Assembly: GCA_938073925.1 (NCBI GenBank)
Contig: CALJGH010000091.1
Coordinates: 1-5,838, forward strand
Reading direction: 5' to 3'
DNA: 5,838 bases
Source: an uncultured Nitrospinaceae bacterium
GTDB lineage: Bacteria > Nitrospinota > Nitrospinia > Nitrospinales > VA-1
The notes under the pieces are model-generated. The model ran no database searches. It saw nothing but the letters and a program-made list of their open reading frames with translations, and was not told the DNA's origin. Shown piece by piece: positions 1 to 5,689 of the stretch; the first letter of the stretch is position 1; each line of letters begins with the position of its first letter. The position numbers and the translations under genes are program-made.

Positions 1-1
1 T

Positions 2-526
2 GTTGGAAAGATTTACCAGCAAACAGCGATTGATACCCATTCCAATTTTGGTTTTTCCAAGGTGTATCCAGACAAAAAAGGTTCTAACCGCAGCGGACTT
101 CCTGAATAAGAAAGTTCTACTGTTCTTTGATTCCTAGAATATGGCATTGCTTCGCATATTAACCAATCGGAGAACCGAGTACTGTGGACTCATCGAAACC
201 CACCCCTATTAACTTTTTTGCATTTGAATGGAATCGAGCATTCCAGGACTAAGGTGAGGGATCCGCAAACCAACGGATCGACTAAAAGGTTGAACCAGAT
301 TATTCAAAATGAGTTCTATAAAGTTGCTTTCAAAATAAAGATATACAAATCCATTGAGGAAATCCAGGTCGACCTTGATACCTTCATGAAGAACTACAAT
401 ACTGAAACAACTAATCAGGAGAAACATTGCCAGGGTAGGATACCCCTGCAGACCTTCCAGAGTGGAAGGATTCTTCATCAAAAATATATTTTTGAAAATT
501 CAGAAGAAGGAAAAATAGCCGCTTAA
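2..526 (+). pseudogene. Decayed IS481/IS3-superfamily transposase (rve integrase core), 3' part
   Basis: This is the remains of a DDE transposase cut by the left window edge. Three reading-frame pieces line up with the rve core as I remember it. Bases 2-83 read VGKIYQQTAIDTHSNFGFSK, including the first catalytic Asp (codon 32-34). From 84 the frame changes and reads LTAADFLNKKV and then a degraded ILTDxGTEYCG block. From about 218 the frame changes again to HLNGIEHSRTK, PQTNG, NEFYKVAF and a final KIAA. Damage is extensive. There are in-frame stops TAG at 135-137 and TAA at 210-212, and a probable 1-nt loss in the T run at 214-219. The second catalytic Asp is Asn (165-167), and the Glu normally after PQTNG is Lys (284-286). 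The element cannot be active. Family placement is from motif memory; IS481 is favoured over IS3 but not proven. Confidence 0.87.
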
Positions 527-575
527 AATCGTGTAGAATATCTTAACCGAGAGACTGAATGTCAACGCAAATTAA

Positions 576-600
576 GGGTAGAGTGGATTGTCCTCTACCC
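576..600. repeat. 8-bp inverted repeat, weak hairpin
   Basis: GGGTAGAG (576-583) and CTCTACCC (593-600) are perfect reverse complements separated by 9 nt. The hairpin lies between the transposase pseudogene stop and the start of the plus-strand operon. A short T run (612-615) begins 11 nt after the stem, which is too far and too short for a textbook intrinsic terminator. It could be a weak terminator isolating the operon from IS read-through, or a structural part of the IS end. Confidence 0.4.
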
Positions 601-612
601 CGTCGTACTTGT

Positions 613-656
613 TTTACAGGCCCCGGGGAAACAAACTTTAAAAGCCAAATTATACT
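613..656 (+). promoter_or_regulatory. Candidate sigma70-type promoter elements for the five-gene operon
   Basis: Two readings are possible. First, TATACT at 651-656 matches the -10 consensus in 5 of 6 bases but has only a poor -35 (GAAACA, 628-633, 17-bp spacing). It would start transcription at about 662-665, essentially at the ATG. Second, TTTACA at 613-618 matches the -35 in 5 of 6 bases, with TTTAAA (637-642) as a 4-of-6 -10 at 18-bp spacing. That -35 would lie in the presumed IS end. No sigma54 (GG-N10-GC) promoter was seen, although sigma54 is typical of enterobacterial pspA. Confidence 0.3.
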
Positions 657-664
657 TTTAATCC

Positions 665-1198
665 ATGAGTGAACAGATCTACTTCAGCCTATATCAAGAA
701 GTGCCCGATTATTCTGTGCGCATCTTTCAAAGCGCTCACTGGGTTCTTGGAAATGGAGTGGAGCTTGAAGTCAATATCATCGGGAAAAGCCATAGGGTGA
801 TCAGCCGCCTAGGAGAAGACTGTCTTGCCGAATTTATCACTTGTTTCGATCAAGATTTACCCGAGCACGCCTTAGAGAGTGTGTGCCTGCAACCAGGTAT
901 TGTTCATGAACATGAATATCGATCTGGCAGTCTGGCCTACCGGGTCAACGTCAAACATGTCTCCCAAGTTTTTAATTCTATGGAAGAGTTTACAGGTTCG
1001 CTGGGTGAAATTTCTGAAACATTGACGCATGAGTTCATGAGTTCTCCGGATCATTCTGGCGCACCTCTACCTTTTACCGGTTTAGCCTTGAACTCCGACA
1101 CAAACACCTTTTATACTGTTCACACCTATCCCGAAAGGGGTATTTCCATTATCAGCCGAACCGCGATAGATTTACCGGTTTTATCAATAGCAACATGA
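665..1198 (+). CDS. DUF2617-like protein, function unknown
   Basis: This 177-residue soluble protein has no signal peptide or membrane segment. Recognisable stretches are ELEVNIIGKSHRVIS (about 34-48), LPEHALES, HEHEYRSGSLAYRVNV (about 80-95), and near the C-terminus FYTVHTYPERGISIISRT. This pattern of a GxSH strand, a charged H-rich strand followed by a YxV strand, and a terminal HTYPExG...RT strand recalls DUF2617, a family of unknown function that I recall in neighbourhoods with DUF350, DUF4178 and membrane SpeE genes. The identification is from memory and needs a profile search. The start at 665 is kept because the N-terminal QIYFSLYQ fits that family, although no Shine-Dalgarno sequence precedes it. 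It overlaps the next gene by 4 bp (ATGA), so the two are translationally coupled. It is the first gene of the operon. Confidence 0.83.
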   Translation: MSEQIYFSLYQEVPDYSVRIFQSAHWVLGNGVELEVNIIGKSHRVISRLGEDCLAEFITCFDQDLPEHALESVCLQPGIVHEHEYRSGSLAYRVNVKHVSQVFNSMEEFTGSLGEISETLTHEFMSSPDHSGAPLPFTGLALNSDTNTFYTVHTYPERGISIISRTAIDLPVLSIAT

Positions 1199-1515
1199 TT
1201 AAACGTCTTTTTAATATTGCTCGCTCCGAATTCAACGATTTGGTAAAGAAAGAAAAATCGGTTCCATTGCCCGAACCTGATTTTTTTGAGACCCATCAGG
1301 AAGAGTCCGATCCCTTGGGGAGATTCTATGCCAATCTGGAAATATCTGTAGGTTCGGATAGAGAAACAATTAAAACGGCATGGAAAACACAGTTGAAAAA
1401 ATATCACCCAGACCTTCATGGTTCTGATCCTGAAAAAAAACAGATTGCGGAGGAACTCACCCGCAAATTGAATGAGGCGTATCGCACTCTGGATTCAACA
1501 TTTAAAAAAAAGTAA
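1195..1515 (+). CDS. Small J-domain (DnaJ-like) co-chaperone
   Basis: This 106-residue protein has a C-terminal J domain at about 39-102: DPLGRFYANLEI opens helix I, WKTQLKKYHPD ends helix II with the HPD signature at residues 71-73, and LTRKLNEAYRTLD is helix III. HPD is the motif that stimulates Hsp70 (DnaK) ATPase. There are no G/F-rich, zinc-finger or C-terminal substrate domains, so it is a class C J protein whose specificity must come from its other part. Residues 1-19 can form an amphipathic basic helix (hydrophobic at 2, 5, 6, 8, 9, 13, 16, 17), followed by a charged Pro-rich linker. The start overlaps the upstream stop (ATGA). Its placement in an operon with pspA suggests it brings DnaK to envelope-stress complexes. 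That role is inferred. Confidence 0.93.
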   Translation: MIKRLFNIARSEFNDLVKKEKSVPLPEPDFFETHQEESDPLGRFYANLEISVGSDRETIKTAWKTQLKKYHPDLHGSDPEKKQIAEELTRKLNEAYRTLDSTFKKK

Positions 1516-1527
1516 CAGGAGAGAATA

Positions 1528-1920
1528 ATGTCCGATTTTGAAAAAGTGAAAGATTTTATACTGGATATGGGATTTACCATAAGCCATGAGGAGCCCAAGG
1601 AAGAATTGGTGGTTATCGATGATGATGAACGAGGCATCAAAAATCTCGTGATCGATTGCGAAGGCTCTATTGTAATCCTTGAACAAGTCATCATACCCAT
1701 GCCTAAGGAATCCTCCGAATTCTGTAAACGAATACTGCAGATCAACCGTACTTTGGTTCACGGTGCTTTTGTACTCGATGAAGAAGGCACAACCCTATTA
1801 TTCCGGGATACCCTGCAATTAGAGAACCTGGACCGCAACGAACTGGAAGGAAGCATCGATGCATTGAGTCTTGGGCTAGCAGAATATGCGAGCGAACTGG
1901 TTTCCTTTGCACGCGGATAA
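1528..1920 (+). CDS. YbjN/CesT-like small protein, YjfI (DUF2170) analogue
   Basis: This 130-residue acidic protein is soluble, with no signal peptide. The order is an N-terminal helix (about 3-14), a strand and acidic turn (EELVVIDDDERG, 25-36), hydrophobic strands (NLVIDCEG and IVILEQVI, 39-55), a helix (about 60-73), then TLVHGAFVLDEEG (75-87) and RDTLQLENLDRNELEGS, ending in a long helix. The HGAF-LDEEG-RDTLxLENLD pattern is what I associate with the YbjN / type-III-chaperone (CesT-like) fold and with YjfI, which lies directly before the PspA homologue yjfJ in E. coli. The two families are hard to separate by eye. A good ribosome site AGGAG at 1517-1521 sits 6 nt before the ATG, 12 bp after the J-domain gene. 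A role as chaperone or adaptor for PspA or a partner is inference from context. Confidence 0.9.
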   Translation: MSDFEKVKDFILDMGFTISHEEPKEELVVIDDDERGIKNLVIDCEGSIVILEQVIIPMPKESSEFCKRILQINRTLVHGAFVLDEEGTTLLFRDTLQLENLDRNELEGSIDALSLGLAEYASELVSFARG

Positions 1921-1950
1921 ATAAAATTTTTGTAATGGAGAAATAAAAAA

Positions 1951-2661
1951 ATGACCGGTTTATTTTCAAGAATATTACGATTGGGCAAAGCTGAGGCCCA
2001 TTCTGCTGTCGACAAACTCGAAGATCCTATCAAAATGACTGAGCAGGGTATTCGCGATCTGAAAAAGGATTTAGAAGAATCCATGAAAAGCCTGGCGCAA
2101 GTAAAAGGTATCGTCATACGCATGAGAAACGATGCGGAAAATAAAAAGAAGCTCGCGGCAGATTATGAAAGCAAAGCCATGGCACTGCTACAAAAAGCCG
2201 AACAAGGTTCACTGGAAATGTCTGAAGCAGAAAGGCTGGCAACAGAAGTTCTTTCACGTAAAGAAGATGCTGCGAAAGAAGCCTTACGGCTCAGTAAGGA
2301 GGTTTCAGTTCAGGAAGGCATGTCTCTTCAATTGCAACGAAATGTGGATAAGTTACGCACGACGGTTCAGCGTTACGAGAACGACCTGGTAACTCTGCGT
2401 GCCCGTTCCAAAACTGCCGCCGCAACGAAAAAGCTTAATGCGCAAATTGCCAGAGTCGGATCTGACAGCACCATCGCCATGCTTGAAAAGATGCGCGACA
2501 AGGTTGAGGAAGATGAGTCTCTATCTCAAGCCTATGGAGAAATGGCCGATTCGGGACAAAGTGTTGACGATGAGATCAGCAAAGCCCTGGGTGAAGGTTC
2601 GTCCATGCCGGGAGCCTCTGACAGCCTGGCTGCTCTCAAAGCTAAAATGAAACTTAAATAA
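1951..2661 (+). CDS. pspA: PspA/IM30 (YjfJ-type) membrane-stress protein
   Basis: This 236-residue protein is almost entirely helical. Residues 1-20 form the amphipathic first helix that binds stressed membranes in PspA/Vipp1. LEDPIKMTEQGIRDLKKDL (23-41) is the diagnostic PspA segment. Heptad-like coiled coil fills about 26-155, including QRYENDLVTLRARSKTAAA (139-157). A further helix around 175-200 contains MLEKMRDKVEEDES. The tail ends in a Lys-rich AALKAKMKLK. Family members assemble into ESCRT-III-like rods or rings on the cytoplasmic face of the inner membrane and limit proton leak. GGAG at 1937-1940 lies 10 nt before the ATG, 30 bp after the YbjN-like gene. No pspF, pspB or pspC is in the window, and context plus the C-terminal region favour the YjfJ branch over classical phage-shock PspA. 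Confidence 0.96.
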   Translation: MTGLFSRILRLGKAEAHSAVDKLEDPIKMTEQGIRDLKKDLEESMKSLAQVKGIVIRMRNDAENKKKLAADYESKAMALLQKAEQGSLEMSEAERLATEVLSRKEDAAKEALRLSKEVSVQEGMSLQLQRNVDKLRTTVQRYENDLVTLRARSKTAAATKKLNAQIARVGSDSTIAMLEKMRDKVEEDESLSQAYGEMADSGQSVDDEISKALGEGSSMPGASDSLAALKAKMKLK

Positions 2662-2663
2662 TT

Positions 2664-3209
2664 ATGGTCTTTGATTTTTTTAAAAAGAAAAAAGCGGAGA
2701 AAGAAGAGTTTCGCATTGAAGACCTGGTGCTCAGCAAACTCAAAACGGGTTTTCTAGTCGATTACGACATGAAAACCTATAAGGTCACCGCCTGCAATAA
2801 ATACAAGTGGGAAGAAGGTGGCACCACCGATGAATGGGAATTAAAGGCTGGAGATGAAACCTGGTTTTTAGAACGGTCCCAGGAAGATGGCGAAGTTGAA
2901 TGGAGTTTTTGCCGCAAGCTACCTATCTCTCAGTTAGATGGCGATATTGCAGGTGAAATCGTGAGCAATGAAGACCCACCTGAAATCGTCGTATTTCAAG
3001 GCAAAAAATTTGCTTTTGAGGAAGACGATATCGGTGATTTTTTTCTTGAGGGATCAGATGAAGGCTTGAGTTTTGTTTCCTGGGATTTTGAGGATGAGCA
3101 GGGAAAAGATTTTCTTACCATAGAACAATGGGGCGAAACCAAGTTTGACATGCAAGTCGGCTTCAAGGTAGAAGAATTTCAATTCACCAATATCCTGCCC
3201 GGTGAATGA
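2664..3209 (+). CDS. DUF4178 protein, two repeats
   Basis: This 181-residue, strongly acidic, beta-rich protein has no signal peptide. It starts MVFDFFKKKKAEKEEF: an aromatic stretch followed by four lysines that could touch the membrane surface. Two tandem units follow. Unit one (about 18-88) has LKTGFLVDYDMKTYKV, TDEWELKAGDETWFLE and GEVEWSF. Unit two (about 104-180) has PPEIVVFQGKKFAFEE, VSWDFEDEQGKDFLTIEQWG and a closing ILPG. This matches my recollection of DUF4178, where a Y/F-x-V strand is followed by a W-x-E/W-D-F-E strand and a short WLS/FLT strand. The function is unknown. The gene starts 2 bp after the pspA stop with no clear Shine-Dalgarno sequence, so translation probably depends on termination at pspA, suggesting linked amounts of the two proteins. 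In E. coli the equivalent slot after the PspA homologue is yjfK (DUF2491). Confidence 0.93.
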   Translation: MVFDFFKKKKAEKEEFRIEDLVLSKLKTGFLVDYDMKTYKVTACNKYKWEEGGTTDEWELKAGDETWFLERSQEDGEVEWSFCRKLPISQLDGDIAGEIVSNEDPPEIVVFQGKKFAFEEDDIGDFFLEGSDEGLSFVSWDFEDEQGKDFLTIEQWGETKFDMQVGFKVEEFQFTNILPGE

Positions 3210-3235
3210 TTAAGTCCCGGCTCAAAATAACTTCA
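3210..3235. other. 26-bp convergent intergenic gap without a visible terminator
   Basis: The plus-strand operon (stop 3207-3209) and the minus-strand operon (stop 3236-3238) end tail to tail here. I find no inverted repeat or T tract long enough for an intrinsic terminator in either direction, so read-through into the opposing gene is possible. Confidence 0.6.
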
Positions 3236-4813
3236 CTAATACAAATCCCAACTTCCATGCTTGTAATATTTTAAGATGTTGTGATCAAATTGAGTATTAG
3301 GTTCAATCTCTCCCTCCTTTTCGAACAAACCCTTACCAAAATGCGCCATTGAGATCATGGCATCCAGATTAAAAAATTGGGTCTCAACATTAGAAAATTT
3401 CTTCATCGTGAGTTTTTGTTTAAGAAGGTTGGCGGACATCGCTTTTTTTCTGATACCGAGCTGCCACCCCCACTGGCCCATACTAGGCACAGAATTCTGG
3501 TAAGACAAGACCGAAAATCCCGCCGCCTGCATAGTTTTTTTTATGCAAAGAAATGCCTCGGGAGAATACAATGGGCTTGTGCTTTGCGTGACCATGGCCC
3601 CGAATGGTTTGAGATGTTTTTCAACCATCTTGTAAAACCCCAGCGAATAAAGTTGCGACAGAGCAACCGATTTAGGATCTGGAAGGTCAATGACAATGGC
3701 ATCATACAAGTTTCCGGACTCTTTTATAAATTGATAAGCGTCTTCATTAACAACGCGAACACGAGGGTCGTTCAACGAACCCTGATTGATGTTGAGAAAA
3801 ATTTCATCCTGCTGAGCCAATCGAGTCATTGCCGGATCCAAGTCAACTACGGTAAGACTTACCACATCCGGATATTTAAGAATCTCCCGGGCAGCCAAAC
3901 CATCTCCCCCTCCAAGTATAAGAATATCGTTGCGCTCTTCAATCAAGCCCATCAAAGGATGTACGAGAGGCTCATGATATCTTTCTTCATCGTAGGTGCT
4001 GAATTGTGTGCTTCCATTTATGAAAAGCCAAAAATTATCTTTCCATTGAGTGACAACAATTTTTTGATAGCGCGTTTGTTCCTGATAAACGATTTTATCT
4101 TTGTATTTATGTTGTTCACCATATAGGACAATGGGTTTGGCGACCGCGAAAGCCATACCCGAAATCAAAATAAGAACAAAAAATTGAATATTGAGAATTC
4201 GGGGTCGTTCTAAACGGTCGGAGAATTGCCATAATATCAATGAGGCCACAACCAGGTTAAGACTGCCGATAATAACGGGGGTATAAGTCAATCCACAAAA
4301 GGGAAGCAGGACGAAGGCAAACAATGCCCCTCCCAATAAGCCTCCATAATAATCATACTCCATGACCGAAGAAATATTTTGCCGTAACGATTCATAGGTT
4401 TGGTTGATTCGCGTGATCAATGGAATCTCGAGCCCCGTCATGAATCCGATCATGCAGGCGATGCCATAAACCATCAGACCAAAATGAACTGTATAGGCCG
4501 AAATCCAGAAACAGAACATGGCGGAAAAGGTACAAAGAAACGACAGAACAAATTCGATTATTACAAAGCGGTCTAGAAGCGCGGCTTCATGTTTTCTACT
4601 ATAACGGCTTCCCAGTCCCATGGAGAACAGCATCAGGGAGATCACTATTGTCCATTGTAAAATTGAATCACCCAAAAGATAACTAGCCAAAGTAGCTAGG
4701 GTATACTCAGTCACTATAGCGGCACACCCAGTAGTAAATACACAGGCCTTTAAGATAAAACTCAAGCGACGGAGCTTGGATTTTTCGGAACTATCTATGG
4801 AGGTTGTTGGCAT
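3236..4813 (-). CDS. speE: Membrane-fused spermidine-synthase-like aminopropyltransferase
   Basis: This 525-residue protein has two parts. Residues 17-225 carry about seven hydrophobic segments, opening with GCAAIVTEYTLATLASYLLG, a hallmark of the spermine-synthase-associated membrane domain. Residues about 230-525 are the cytoplasmic catalytic domain. It has YQ at 249-250, NGSTQFSTYDE followed by YHE (279-281), SAM-type nucleotide loop GGGDG (301-305), acidic VVDLDP (322-327) for the ribose, NEDAY (356-360), and DLPDP (376-380) with the paired Asp that deprotonate the amine acceptor. PSMGQWGWQLG (443-453) is typical of the membrane class. All key residues are present, so it should transfer aminopropyl groups from decarboxylated SAM. 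Putrescine is the default acceptor, but the membrane class may have another. It lies 24 bp after the DUF350 gene, with AGGT (4828-4825) 11 nt before the ATG. No decarboxylase (speD) is in the window. Confidence 0.95.
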   Translation of the reverse strand: MPTTSIDSSEKSKLRRLSFILKACVFTTGCAAIVTEYTLATLASYLLGDSILQWTIVISLMLFSMGLGSRYSRKHEAALLDRFVIIEFVLSFLCTFSAMFCFWISAYTVHFGLMVYGIACMIGFMTGLEIPLITRINQTYESLRQNISSVMEYDYYGGLLGGALFAFVLLPFCGLTYTPVIIGSLNLVVASLILWQFSDRLERPRILNIQFFVLILISGMAFAVAKPIVLYGEQHKYKDKIVYQEQTRYQKIVVTQWKDNFWLFINGSTQFSTYDEERYHEPLVHPLMGLIEERNDILILGGGDGLAAREILKYPDVVSLTVVDLDPAMTRLAQQDEIFLNINQGSLNDPRVRVVNEDAYQFIKESGNLYDAIVIDLPDPKSVALSQLYSLGFYKMVEKHLKPFGAMVTQSTSPLYSPEAFLCIKKTMQAAGFSVLSYQNSVPSMGQWGWQLGIRKKAMSANLLKQKLTMKKFSNVETQFFNLDAMISMAHFGKGLFEKEGEIEPNTQFDHNILKYYKHGSWDLY

Positions 4814-4837
4814 GAGCTAACGTTACCTAATGGAAAC

Positions 4838-5689
4838 TCAAATGCACCAAGTGATGAGGAAAGAGGCACCAATATAGGACGAGGCTTCCAAAAAAGCTGC
4901 GCCTTGGTTGGGTTTCACCTGGTTCACCAGCTCATCGGCCAAGCTGCGTCCGGGTAAAAGAATGCGGTCTGTGAGAATACGTGCAACGGGAAGTAGAATG
5001 AGCCCTACCAACATGTATAGAGTAAAGGTCATTAAGTTTTCTTCCCAGGAAATAAAATTTTCGGCGGAAGCTGCACGAAGCAAATTGCCGATGCCTATCA
5101 GAGCTCCGGCAAAGCCGATGCCCACGGCAACGTTATCTTTTTCAATATGCTCATGAATATTGTATTTCGTAATGAGGTTATAATATTTGCCGATGAGAAC
5201 GAGAACAGTTTGGCCCAAAGCCCAGAATGCAATGGCTGTAACAATAGACCCTCCCTCTCCAAAGATGGCTCCGAATATATTGAGCCCTGTGGCCACAAAA
5301 ACAGCAAACTCAACCACGCCGGTTCCACTATTTTGATCCTCCAAAATCTCTTTACGAATATCGAATTCTGAAAGAATGAAACGGTTATTGATCAAAGCCG
5401 AGAGATTGAGCAAAACAATCGCCAAAGGTCCATAAATCAGCATATCGATCAAGTCATTTTCCAGTCCTGCCGATGGCCCTGCGATTACTCCACCAATGGC
5501 GAAAGTTAATCCTAGGTAATAGCCGCATAGGACAAGGGCAAACGCCATATTGTCTTTTTCTACAAGTTCATCTTTGATGTTGTAGTTTTTACGAAAAAGA
5601 ATAAACACCAGATGTCCCAATGCAAATACAGCAAAACAAGAGCCCAGATATATTAATGAAGATAAGATGTGATCTAAATTCATAATCAT
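4838..5689 (-). CDS. DUF350 (YjfL-like) integral membrane protein, two repeats
   Basis: This 283-residue protein has about eight hydrophobic segments (roughly 7-31, 48-70, 83-101, 124-146, 149-169, 187-206, 218-240, 261-282). It is an internal duplication. NIKDELVEKDNMA (37-49) recurs as NIHEHIEKDNVA (177-188), each followed by a Gly-rich helix, and the hydrophilic segment before helix 4 (about 103-121) is echoed before helix 8 (about 241-262). The E-K-D-N motif is the DUF350 signature. E. coli yjfL is a single-unit DUF350 protein encoded two genes after the PspA homologue yjfJ, so this is a tandem version. The charged EKDN motif in a membrane protein suggests a pore or ion site, but no function is established. 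The ATG at 5689 overlaps the upstream stop as ATGA. A second in-frame ATG at 5683 has GGTAA 8 nt upstream and is an alternative start (281 residues). Confidence 0.95.
   Translation of the reverse strand: MIMNLDHILSSLIYLGSCFAVFALGHLVFILFRKNYNIKDELVEKDNMAFALVLCGYYLGLTFAIGGVIAGPSAGLENDLIDMLIYGPLAIVLLNLSALINNRFILSEFDIRKEILEDQNSGTGVVEFAVFVATGLNIFGAIFGEGGSIVTAIAFWALGQTVLVLIGKYYNLITKYNIHEHIEKDNVAVGIGFAGALIGIGNLLRAASAENFISWEENLMTFTLYMLVGLILLPVARILTDRILLPGRSLADELVNQVKPNQGAAFLEASSYIGASFLITWCI

Larger units (their letters stand above)
2..618 (+). mobile_element. IS remnant with a possible right terminus near 618
   Basis: The transposase pseudogene is followed by 92 bp up to the string GTTTTACA ending at 618. 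IS481-type elements usually begin TGT and end ACA, and a TTTTACA right end at this distance after the stop is plausible. The left end lies outside the window, so terminal inverted repeats and a target duplication cannot be compared. The transposase homology is solid. The exact right boundary is a guess. Confidence 0.4.

Noticed and set aside
209..481. 90-codon minus-strand open frame across the transposase remnant
   Set aside because: The plus strand carries transposase homology here, and the minus translation shows no family resemblance.
1433..1511. Two runs of eight A (1433-1440, 1504-1511) in the J-domain gene as possible programmed frameshift sites
   Set aside because: The main frame gives a complete J domain and ends in a normal Lys-rich tail followed by a good ribosome site, so no frameshift is needed.
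1126..2123. Several minus-strand frames of 75-121 codons opposite the J-domain, YbjN-like and pspA genes
   Set aside because: They overlap each other and the well-supported plus-strand genes, with no domains or ribosome sites.
2132..2650. Two plus-strand open frames inside pspA in another frame
   Set aside because: They are shadows of a coiled-coil gene rich in Lys/Glu/Ala codons; the PspA motifs are in the main frame.
3377..4126. 249-codon open frame on the plus strand opposite the speE-like gene
   Set aside because: It lies entirely antisense to a protein with clear catalytic motifs, its translation has no recognisable domain, and it has no good ribosome site.
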